A DNA stretch of 64,000 nucleotides from Gordius sp. MW1 (lineage: Eukaryota > Nematomorpha > Gordioida > Gordea > Gordiidae): positions 20,921,037 to 20,985,036 of the forward strand of contig OZ038532.1 in NCBI GenBank assembly GCA_964036665.1, written 5' to 3'. The translations under genes were made by a program, and so were the position numbers. Each line of letters begins with the position of its first letter. Position 1 is the stretch's first letter. This document shows, one piece after another, positions 22,701 to 32,240 of this stretch. The notes beneath the pieces were generated by a model that had not been told where the DNA came from, did not search any database, and was given only the letters and a program-made list of their open reading frames with translations.

Positions 22701-22720
22701 CACCGTATACTATACTAAAT
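22701..22720 (+). promoter_or_regulatory. Proximal sequence element of U1 gene 2
   Basis: CACCGTATACTATACTAAAT, with ACCGTA starting exactly 54 bp before the RNA, as in gene 1. The bases in between are diverged, so conservation of ACCGTA, TATA and AAT is informative. Confidence 0.7.
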
Positions 22721-22755
22721 ATGCGATTACTAAAAGGGAAGGTTTGTTCATACAG

Positions 22756-22919
22756 GTACTTACTTGGCGCAGATGTTTCCGTGATCAACAAGGCGGAACT
22801 TCTAGTTAGAGGCTTGGCCATTGCACTACGGGCTCTGCTGATAGCTATGGTTACTCCAAATGTGGGTACACCAAGCGCACAATTTCTGAGTTTGCAGGGA
22901 CCGCGTTCGCGCGGTCCTC
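22756..22919 (+). ncRNA. U1 spliceosomal RNA, divergent gene 2
   Basis: The RNA is about 164 nt. Its 5' end is GUACUUACUUG: position 9, C in ordinary U1, is U, so it would pair with A rather than G at the last exon base. Stem I is rebuilt with different bases (GUUUCCG/CGGAAC), but the loop GAUCAACAAGG is identical to gene 1. The CAUUGCAC loop of stem II, CCAAAUGUGG of stem III, an AAUUUCUGA Sm site and a perfect stem IV (GGACCGCG, UUCG, CGCGGUCC) are kept. The compensated stems and intact promoter argue for a functional variant, not a pseudogene. Confidence 0.88.
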
Positions 22920-22932
22920 ATTTATATCAATT

Positions 22933-22941
22933 GAAATTAGA
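22933..22941 (+). promoter_or_regulatory. 3'-box-like element of U1 gene 2
   Basis: GAAATTAGA lies 14 nt after the RNA end, matching CAATTTAGA after gene 1. Confidence 0.4.
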
Positions 22942-24277
22942 AACTTAAATTATCTCGGATTTTTATACCATTTAAAGTATTAGAGTAATGGTGAAATGTT
23001 AAAAAAAGCTTAAAAATTAGCTATGAAATATTCATCTAACACTTTGAATGTTCGTTTCGAGTAAATTTGAACGTCACTTAACTTACCACATGCAGTCAAA
23101 TGACCTTATACTTTTAATTTTTTTTAAAAACGAGGTAATTGTATAAATAAATAGCTTCTTTACACATTAACATAGTACCTACATTTTAGTGTATTAACTT
23201 AAACCTTGTTTCTCCAAAAATTATGCTATCTTGTCTCACAACTCATTTGACCTTAAACAATTCATTTGTAGATAATTTAAAATGTTTCTTCCATATTATT
23301 ATACTTAATTTTGAACAAGAGTGGGGTACATAAGTCTAGATTATTTGTATATTAAGGTCGCATAAATTTATTAAAAAATTAATACAAAACATTTCCAGAC
23401 TATTATAGCAGTTCCCAGATTCTTGACTATATGAAATAATGACTATTTGCACTGAACCAGGTATTAAAATTATAATTGAAAATTGTAGACTAATGGACCT
23501 GGGTTAGGCCAGGACTAAACAAAAAACGCCAGACTTGCGACTATAAAAATTACTTTTGGCTAAAGTATCATTGAAACCGAAACGAAAAATAAGTGCATAA
23601 TTTGGTATTAACCAAATCATGGGTGCAATCAAGGGGGGAGGGCAGGGAGGGTGGCTACCCCCCTTTTTAAAAATTTGTTTGAAATTATGGCTAAAATTTA
23701 AAGAAATGATCATTTTGCCCCCACCCCCCCCCCCTTAAATCATCAATTTCAATATTGGTTACACCCATGAACCTAATTTTTTGCTTAAACATTTTTTATG
23801 AGTTTATCATTTAATTGCAATCTTTTATAAAATTTTAATACTTAAATTTTATATAATTTATTAATGAGATTAAATAAAATCTGACAATACTTAAGGCAAC
23901 AATTTTAAGTATAAGAAATGATATATTAATTTAAGTTAAAATATAAATTAATATAGTGAAAAGTTTCATACAATCTCTAATCTATAAACAAAATGTTTAA
24001 TTATAGAGTTGTGTACCTATAAATTTGTCTTAAAGTATATTGGGCGATGAAGACTTATAAAAAACCATAACAAATATGATTGCCCCTATTCATAATTGAA
24101 TTAATAGCCTTTAATATATAATTATTATTGTCAAATAACAAAAGCCCATAGTCTTAACATCTTTCAACATAAATTCATTATAATTCTTTTACAAATAAAT
24201 CAATTTAGATGTTCAGAATTCATGATTAGGCAAGACATTTTATGCTAATAATTCTATAGTAAAAATTGGGGTTAAGA
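22942..24277. other. Intergenic with one MITE
   Basis: AT-rich; it holds the family B MITE at 23618-23769 and no recognised gene. Confidence 0.5.
23618..23769. mobile_element. MITE family B copy
   Basis: The element runs from CATGGGTGCAATCAAGG to ATTGGTTACACCCATG. The flanks AACCAAAT and AACCTAAT match at 7 of 8. The 69-codon minus-strand frame here is a by-product of the element. Confidence 0.75.
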
Positions 24278-24764
24278 TCAACCAATCTTCACTAACTCAA
24301 CATCAAAGAAGAGAGTTGAATTTGGTGGAATTAATCCAGGAAAGCCTTTAGACCCATAAGCATAATCTGGTGGGCATGTCAATTTAGCCTTTTCTCCAAG
24401 ACTCATCTAAAAAATATTATTAAAGCAAAAGTAATGTACCTTAGCAACTCCCTCATCCCATCCTATTAATTAGACAATTAAAACATTTATAAGATATCAC
24501 TAAACAATACCTTTAATCACTTCTCCCTTTCCTAAAGAAAATTCCAATGGTTTACCTCGATCACGAGAGGAATCAAACTTTTTGCCATCTTTAAGTGTAC
24601 CTAAACATATTTAGATTAAAAAAAATATGAAATAAAACCTGTATAGTGCACAGAAACTTTTTGTCCCTTTTTTGGGTAAGTCGCATCTATAATTATTTAT
24701 ATTTAAAAATAAAGTTCTAAATCTTACCATCTCCATGAGTTACAATTTCGTGTTTGAAACTCAT
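24278..24764 (-). CDS. FKBP1A: FKBP12-type peptidyl-prolyl isomerase
   Basis: Five exons (24764-24728, 24686-24639, 24600-24511, 24462-24440, 24406-24278 with TGA) give 108 aa, the standard FKBP12 length. The start is the only ATG in phase and gives [12 protein letters not shown]. Pocket residues are all present: HYTG Tyr, KKFDSS Phe-Asp, PLEFSLG Phe, EVIKGW Val-Ile-Trp, DYAYG Tyr, and LFFDVEL Phe. It should therefore be an active, FK506-binding cytosolic isomerase, in contrast to the cyclophilin at 8432. Introns are 41, 38, 48 and 33 bp, and exon 4 is a 23-nt microexon. A MITE sits about 60 bp upstream of the start. Confidence 0.95.
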
Positions 24765-24826
24765 CTTGTGTAACAATAAATCTCGGATTAAATTTAAGAT
24801 TCAATTTTTAAAATATCTCGAATGGC

Positions 24827-25102
24827 TGGGTGCCCTATCAACTCGCCGAAAACAATCTTGCCGAATTCACCCTACATTAACGAACATCTCCCCATTATCA
24901 CAAATAAGGCCCTAAATTAAGTACCTTTCATAATAATTATCATTTTATTATAAAAAATACTTAAATTATAACTTTAATCCGAAATTGAATGATTAATATG
25001 CTTTTTTGTTGGGGGACATTTTCTTGTTGGGGGACATTTTTTAACATTGAGACATTCGATTCGGCAAGATTATTTTCAGCAAGTTGACGGGCCACCAAAA
25101 GT
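24827..25102. mobile_element. MITE with about 40-bp inverted ends, upstream of FKBP12
   Basis: The left end has CCCTATCAACTCGCCGAAAA then AATCTTGCCGAATTC. The right end has GATTCGGCAAGATT then TTCAGCAAGTTGACGGG, the inverse. The interior contains a doubled CTTGTTGGGGGACATTTT. The target duplication is not clear, so the superfamily is unassigned. It overlaps the likely promoter of the FKBP12 gene. Confidence 0.6.
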
Positions 25103-25961
25103 GGCTGTGAAAATAGGTGTAACTATTTTTACTAAATGTTAATTTATAGCCCCTTTAATTTAAAGCAAATTAATATCTATTGTAAAAATTGTTAAGTGTT
25201 ACACTTATGTATATAAAAGTAACATCTTCTCAAAATATTAGCCAAACTTGTGAAGTAAATCGCTTCTAATAAAGTACGCAATGTAACAAAATGTGTGACC
25301 AACTTAGACTGTGGAAAATATTTAACTAGATATTATCACATTAAATTTTTATTCGTTTATTAGCTTTATAGCTACATACATTATCTAATAAGAGTAAAAG
25401 CCATTATAAATTAATTAATGATATAAATTAAATTAACGTTAAAACGTGTCTTACAGATTTTTATGCAACGTTTAAAGATGACTTGTAACTGAAAATTTAT
25501 AGACAAAAACTCAAAAATTAAAACTTTCAACATAAATAATTTTTTCAGGGGGGTAGCCAGGATTGCCTAAAGGGGGGTTCAAAAAAATTTCATAAATAAT
25601 TATATAAAACTAAAATTTATTAAGATGATACACAGTAGTGGCGGAGCGAGAATTATCCAATTAGAGGGGGGGGGGGGGAGGTAAATTTTGTATCCAAGAT
25701 TAAACAAAAATTAATTAAAATTAAAAACTCTTGGAAGCCACCTATTCAAAAATCACAAGTTATATGAATAAATAACGAACAAGTATTAGTATAGATATAA
25801 TATATTGTAAAGTTAATAATAATATTAAAAGATAAACATCATTAAAGAGCACCATTTTTATATATTAAAATAAAAATAGCTACCCCCGCAGAGCCCGTTC
25901 TATTACCAAAACGCCCGTACAAGCTCGGCCCACGTAAAAGTTAATAAAAATTAAGGGAGGC
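25103..25961. other. Intergenic with element fragments
   Basis: Fragments such as GGGGGGTAGCCAGGATTGCC (about 25550) and AGTGGCGGAGCGAGAATTA (about 25635) look like single ends of MITE or hAT elements. No gene was recognised. Confidence 0.4.
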
Positions 25962-28904
25962 TAATTTTTAGTGATATGTTTAGCCCTAACAAAAAGTTAT
26001 CTCCTCTGGGAAATTCCCACCTGCTAGCCCTCTTATTCCACCTCATGCCTCCATAATAGAGGATGCTCCTCATAATGCCCCTTGCTCGTCCAACTCAGAT
26101 ACTCAATCCTTAGACAGCCCCATTATTACCCCTTCTTTGGACTATTCTTGGAGTGATTCTTTTTTAGCCTTAATTCCCCAATACTATTTCAAGAATCCCT
26201 AGGGGAGCTCGCCCGGCTTCTCAACAGTTTTTAAACAACCTTATAACTTCCATAACAAACTCTCCCTCAAATCTTACTAACTGGGATAAACTTTTCAGGC
26301 TTACCTTTCACACCTTATATGTAAGAGGACCCAACGCTGAAAATCTGTCCAAACATATTAAAGACTCCTTTTTAAATTTCAATATTGATAATATTTTTAA
26401 AAATACCCCCCAGCACAAACAATCCCCAAACTCCTCCACTGCCAAGCAAACTGCTAAACTAATTTCTAAAAAAATTGATAACTTTAACCCCAAAAGTGCT
26501 ATAAGAATATTTTATGACAATGACTCAATTGCTCCTTACTCCCTTGATTCATACCAACAACTCAAATCTAAACATCCCCCATCCTCATCGGCAAATCGAC
26601 TCCCTACCTCAGCCTCTTCCATAAAACTAGACTCATCCGACATTCGGTAAGCCATCAATTCCTTTCCCATCGACTCTGCAGCAGGCCTTGATGGTTTCCG
26701 CCCTGTTTATTTACAAGACCTGATTAATCTCCAAAATGTGAGCGCTGCAATTTTACTCAACTCTATAACGTCCCTATGCAATTTAATTGTCAACGGTAAT
26801 ATTCCTACCGAAATAATCCCTATATTGTTCGGCGCTAAACTCATCGCTATCAAAAAACCTGATAATTCGGTAAGACCCATTGCTATTGGCAGTGTTTTTC
26901 GACGTATAATATCAAAACTCATTTGTAAGACAATCAAATCCAGTTTAAGCGACAAGTTAATTCCTCATCAATTAGGATTTGGGGTTATAGGCGGCTGAGA
27001 GGCTGCCAGTCACGCTGCGCGGATAAGTCTAAAACAAATTCCCTCCAATCACTGCATGGTTAAACTGGACTTTGCCAATGCTTTTAATAATATTCGCCGA
27101 GAAACGATAATAAATAACTTCATTGATGAGTTTCCAAAGTTTTCAAATTACATCAGTTTAAGTTACGGTTGTATATCAAAACTAAAGTTTGGGGACTTTT
27201 TAATTGGTTCGGCAGAAGGTATTCAACAGGGAGACCCCCTAGGTCCACCTCTGTTTTGTCTTGGGATCAAAAATTTAACTGAATCCCTCTCAAACCAATG
27301 CTCATTATCATTAAACGTCTGGTGCCTGGACGATGCTACCTTATGCGGCCCTCCTGAAGAAATTTCCAAGGCCATTCTTTTAATCCAACATTATGAAACC
27401 TCCCTAAACTTGAGATTGAATATCTCTAAATGCGAGATATATCAGTGCCCGGATACCAACAAATTTCCCATTTTTAAGCCCTTTTTAAATGTTGAATTGA
27501 TGAGTTTTACTCATCTAGGCTCTCCAATAGGTGGGCAAATCGCCTTAAAAGAATTTTTACATAGCCACTTATCAACTCTTACATCGAAGATGGATATTCT
27601 TAATACCCTCCCCAAACACCACGCATTTTATATCATTTAAAACTATTTCAACATCTCAAAAATTCAACACTGCTTCCGGTCCTCTTCAGCCTTTTTATTG
27701 CTCGAGATTTTAAAAAGCTACGATAGCTTCATGAAGAATACTTTAGAAGCAATTCTTAATATCAAATTCAGCACTTCCTCGTGGCTCCAAGCCTCTTTAC
27801 CTACTAAAGCTGGCGGCTTGGGCATACGTCCAGCTACCTCAATTTCGTTAGCTGCGTTTATCTCTTCTTATAAATCTGCCCAAGGATTGATCGACCGTTT
27901 AATCACAACAAATGAGGATCCGTCGTTTGTAGAAGCCCTAGACGTCTGGTCAGCCAACGTCAACCCAGGGACCTCCTTCCCCATAACCTCTAGACAAAAG
28001 GATTGGGATGCTGGCCTCGTATCGCGCTCCGTTGATTACCTCTTATCGAGTTGCGACGCCCGCCAGCACTTCAACCTTAAATCTTTAGTTTTTGACGGAT
28101 CGGGTCACGAGTGGCTTGAAGCTTATCCTAGCTCACTTTCTGGATTGATGTTGGAGGACCCAGAGCTAGCATACGCCATCGCCCTCAGACTAGGAATTCC
28201 CTATTCAAAGGAATATTCCTGCCGCAACTGCTCCCAGAGCATAGACATTTATGCAATGCATCCCCTACACTGCCTTTACAATAAATTTAAATACATAAGG
28301 CACGAAAAGGTGAATAGCCTTATCCAAGCCGCTTTTAAAAAAGCCAACATTCCCTCCGTTTAGAGCCGTCAGACCCTTCGTTGGAGGGAAGGATGCGACC
28401 AGACGGCTCTACCCTTATCCCTTGGCAAAATGGTCTACCCCTTAAATGGGATTTCACCTGCATAGACATTTTCGCCCCCTCTAACCAAAACTACAACGCT
28501 CTGACTCTCGCCGAACACCGCAAAACGGTTAAATACCAGGCCCTCCTACCATTTAATATCTTTACCCCTATCGTTGCCTCGTGTTCTGGGACTTTTGGTC
28601 CGGCCGCCATTAAGCTTTTTAAAGAAATCAGCCGTCGCTGCCCGCCCTCTAAATATTCCACTAATTTTTTACTTAAACAAAAAATTGGTATTTTTATAGC
28701 TAAGTACAATTTTAAATCCCTGGCCGACAGTTGGCCACTTTTACAAGATGACACATGCGACATTTTTGAATCATAATATTTTTATTTTGTTTTACATCCG
28801 CTATATTTTTCGAATTTTGACACTTCGTTTTTATAATGTTCTTACGTTCAAATAAACAATATATACATTAATTTTTAGTGAAATGTTTAGCCCTAACAAA
28901 AAGT
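25962..28904 (+). mobile_element. LINE insertion bounded by a 36-bp target duplication
   Basis: TAATTTTTAGTG, then ATATGTTTAGCCCTAAC and AAAAAGT, occurs at 25962-25997. It recurs with one mismatch at 28869-28904. Between them is a 5'-truncated non-LTR element ending AATAAACAATATATACAT without a poly-A tail. Such long direct repeats are typical of target-primed reverse transcription. Confidence 0.8.
26050..28776 (+). pseudogene. LINE reverse transcriptase, inactivated
   Basis: Pieces in order are a hydrophilic N-terminal part, then SVRPIAIGSVFRRIISKLIC, DFANAFNNIRRE, GIQQGDPLGPPLF, a WCLDDATLCGPP active site with both aspartates, and a C-terminal part with MRPDGSTLIPW and CIDIFAP. It is broken by a TAA at about 26648, a TGA at about 26996 inside the GG-EAAS motif, and frameshifts near 27640 and 28363. 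Two more copies of the same family lie on the minus strand at 42880-44670 and 58953-59425. Confidence 0.85.
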
Positions 28905-29684
28905 CCATCCATGCTCGGCTATGGCGGGACCAGCCGTATTTTCCTTAATAAAGTTACCTCTATCATGATCATCAAAAGGTAAATAATAATTTTTAGTTGA
29001 ACTTTGACATCATATTCTTCTGTAGAATTAGCACATTTTCATAAAAAATTAGATTTTGAAGTATGTTTAAAAATGAAGATGCATGAATGATTTGTTTCAA
29101 ACGCTTTGTAAATTTATCATATACAGTGAGTATTTATTATTCGTATTTTATCATTATAATCTTCTCTAGTAGTATAATACCCGCAATTCTATAAACAAGG
29201 AACTAATGTAAGTTTAGATAACGTTAACTAAAATTTGGCTTGTATTAGCATCTTCCTCGTTTATTCCAGAGGTTGAGATTGTTTTTTAGAGATATAATTA
29301 AGAATTAAATTTCTTCTTATAGAAAACACGCACTCTGGACACAATTTTTTATAAATAGTGTTAGAATTAGTAGATTTCATCTAAAAATAAATATCAAATT
29401 AATTACAATAATTTTTTTTATATGCGCAACACTAACAAGGCTTCGATATCATTGAGTTTTTCAGTAATGAAAAAATTCAATTTTTTTGTTAATGGGAGGG
29501 GGGGGGGGGGTGGGGAGGGTTCTAACTCAAAAACTCCCTCTACCTACCCTAATGAATTTTTTTATAAGTTATTCAACTAATATATACAATACTTTGTAAT
29601 TGGTCTAAAAAAATATTTAAAAAGTAACTATCAAGGCTCCCGAACATGTTTTATAAGTAGTTTACATATTATCATACCTTAGTA
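28905..29684. other. Intergenic, no gene seen
   Basis: AT-rich with a long G-run near 29500. Nothing was recognised. Confidence 0.5.
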
Positions 29685-30409
29685 CAGTGGTTAACCTTTT
29701 TATAAACGCGGCCCCCCAAATATTTTATAATTTGTTTGCGGCCCCCCATTTTTTTCATAATAATTTATATTTGTTATATTATCTATAATATATTGATTTT
29801 CTATTATTTTTCCATTTTATTTATAATAAACATAAAACACAACTTTATTATTTCATTTTCTATTTAAAATTTAAATAGATAATTAAATAATAATAACATA
29901 AAAACTTCATAATTAAACATAAAAACAATGTTTAAAATAAAAAAGATATGCATTCGGAAATATATTTAATGAGATTTCTGCTGCTGAACATCTTCAGCCA
30001 ATTTGTTAATTCTTGGTTCAATTGATTGTAATGCTATCCTCATGCAGGAATCTAGTCGCAATCGATTGCGTTTTTTAGTTTTTATATCCACCATAGTTGA
30101 GAAGCCTTTTTCACACAAATAGGTACTAGCGAAAGGCAGCAAATTTTGAATCGCTGCTGAAAATAATGGAGGATATTCTGCACGAATTTGTTTCCGCGGC
30201 AAACTTTTAGTTTTAAACAAAGATTTTAAATTACAATCATTTATTAATTCTAATAATGAATCTTAAGGCAACGAGTTCGAATCCCCTGGTGAGTATTTTT
30301 TCTAAAGCTTTTATGAATATTTTTATTTTATTCTAAAAAAATTTGGCGGCCCCCGGCAAACTTCTCGCGACCCCCTAGGGGGTCGCGACCCCCAGGTTAA
30401 GAATCACTG
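29685..30409. mobile_element. Deleted hAT transposon with exact 8-bp TSD
   Basis: The ends are CAGTGGTTAACC, followed by GCGGCCCCCC, and GGGGGTCGCGACCCCCAGGT then TAAGAATCACTG. This is the CAGTGGTTCTTAACC class of hAT ends. The flanks are identical: CCTTAGTA at 29677-29684 and at 30410-30417. Only the last part of a transposase remains inside. Confidence 0.9.
29966..30220 (-). pseudogene. hAT transposase C-terminal remnant (ZBED5/FAM200-like)
   Basis: This 84-codon frame reads NLLPFASTYLCEKGFSTMVD, then KTKKRNRLRLDSCMRIALQS and IEPRINKLAED. It is the hAT dimerisation region as found in ZBED5/FAM200-type domesticated and mobile transposases. Everything N-terminal to it is missing. Confidence 0.8.
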
Positions 30410-30651
30410 CCTTAGTACACATTATTAGAAGCTGTGAACAATCAAATTTTCCACAACTTTTAAAAAATCCAATTAATTAATCTAGAACATTAGCTTTTAA
30501 CCTATTTTTATCTACTCGCTTCTCACAGAAGTCTTTGCAAATAGAAAGTGTTCTCTGTTCATATATGTTTAGAAATTGTTTGTATAACAGGATAACAAAG
30601 TCTATATAGAATTTTAACTTTTCAAGATATATTACTAAATCCTCATCTGAC

Positions 30652-30815
30652 CATGGGCGTAGCCAAAGGGGGGCAGGGATGGACGGCCGCCCCCCTCTAA
30701 ATCCATCAATTTGTTGAATTTATTAAATTATGGCTAAAATTTCAAAAAATGTTAATTTTGCCCCTCCTTAAATCATTCTTGCCCCCCTCTAATATCAATG
30801 CTGGCTACGCCCATG
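30652..30815. mobile_element. MITE family B copy with perfect 8-bp TSD
   Basis: The element runs from CATGGGCGTAGCCAAAGGGG to GCTGGCTACGCCCATG. It has identical CATCTGAC at 30644-30651 and 30816-30823. This copy fixes the family's ends and its hAT-type duplication length. Confidence 0.9.
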
Positions 30816-32240
30816 CATCTGACTAATGCTGATTTCAATCTGCTTAGGCATTTGCCTTAATATTACCTAAAACAGTTGTTTATTAATATATTCCAGGCAT
30901 GAAGTTAGTGCCCAAAAGAACATTATTAATAAATTTATTTAACTATCCATTAGCGCTACCTTAAAACCCCTCTAAATTCGATATATAAGCTAAGTCTCAC
31001 TGAGGATCATTAATTAAGGACTAGAACGTACGGGCTTAATTTTTCAGACAATTAGTGTCCGATTAGTTAAAATTAAATCTTATATTAATTTTCAAATTGA
31101 CCTCATTTTAAAAAGTGATTATTTTGTACTATTTTAATAAAAAAACCTTATTTTATATTAATACTTCGCACAGTTTAAAATACTGGAAGACTGAAAGTTG
31201 GATTGAATTGAATAATTAGAGTGATCGTCAGATCAGTGTGATTAATCGAAATAGACAACTAACAGGCCTTTAACTTAATAACAATCTTGGAAGAATTTTA
31301 GATTTTATCATTTCGCTGCATTTTCTATTGATTTTATAATATGCAATCTGCTTATGAAACATAGGAATTTTCACGTCCGTAGTTATTTCAACAGTTCGTT
31401 TTTAAATCTGTTACTTAGAATTCGGTATACATATGTTAAACATATAGTTTCAATCAATTGCTATGCAATTTATGGGTTCGTTTTTAATTGTCCGTCCGTC
31501 GTGTTCTGTCCTGTCCTGTTCGTCCTTTCCTGCCACATGATTAATAATTGCTGAGGAAACTTAAACGGGCCCCTAATGGCTGTGGACTTATTGCTTTCTC
31601 ATATACACTAGCTAATGACCGATGGCTGGCTTTAATTATTTCGCCTTCGCCCGAGTCCAAATCTTTGTGCTTAACTAATTAACTTTATATATAAATTTAT
31701 TTTGGCGACTTGTCTAGGTTGTTGATTTATAACTGATAATTACAAAATTGGCAAAAAAAATTCCCTGTAAATGAATGATGAACGTTGCTTACTTCTAATT
31801 TGTCTGACCCTGTCCCGAAGTGAAAATCATTGTTAATTGCCGTTTATTTTTGGTACTTATATCGCCAACACGGCTGTCAGACCTGGATGGCCAAGCCTTC
31901 CAATCCAATTTATAAACATCCACCAAATGTGACTCATAGGTATAAAGAAATAAAAGAACCCTACAGACTCTTAAAAACTAAAGCTGGCAGGGTACCTAAG
32001 ATATAGGCGCCGTTCATCAAAGATGATAAGCTAAGGAGACATAATTCAAATTTTAGATTTGGCAGTAATATAAACTCGGACTTTGTAAAAATGGATTTTC
32101 TGCCAGATTACTTGGCCAAACATTAGTATCCTCAAATTTTATTATAAGCGTACCTCTTGTTACGGCAAATATTATGATAACTTCATAATTTATTTTAAAA
32201 TTTTCAATTTACAAGTAAAAATCGTCGATGCATGGGTCAG
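30816..32240. other. Intergenic, no gene seen
   Basis: AT-rich. A short low-complexity CCGTCC/TGTCCTGTCC stretch lies near 31490-31530. The open frame over it has no protein-like features. Confidence 0.5.

Noticed and set aside
22756..22919. Second U1 as a pseudogene
   Set aside because: Stem changes are compensated, protein-binding loops and Sm site are retained, and promoter and 3' motifs match those of the first gene.
28491..28763. Minus-strand 90-codon frame
   Set aside because: Antisense shadow of the LINE C terminus; the plus-strand reading matches the two other LINE copies.
30265..30290. tRNA-like T-arm or B box, GAGTTCGAATCCCC
   Set aside because: No acceptor stem, D arm or anticodon arm can be laid out around it; it is inside a deleted hAT element and could be a SINE scrap.
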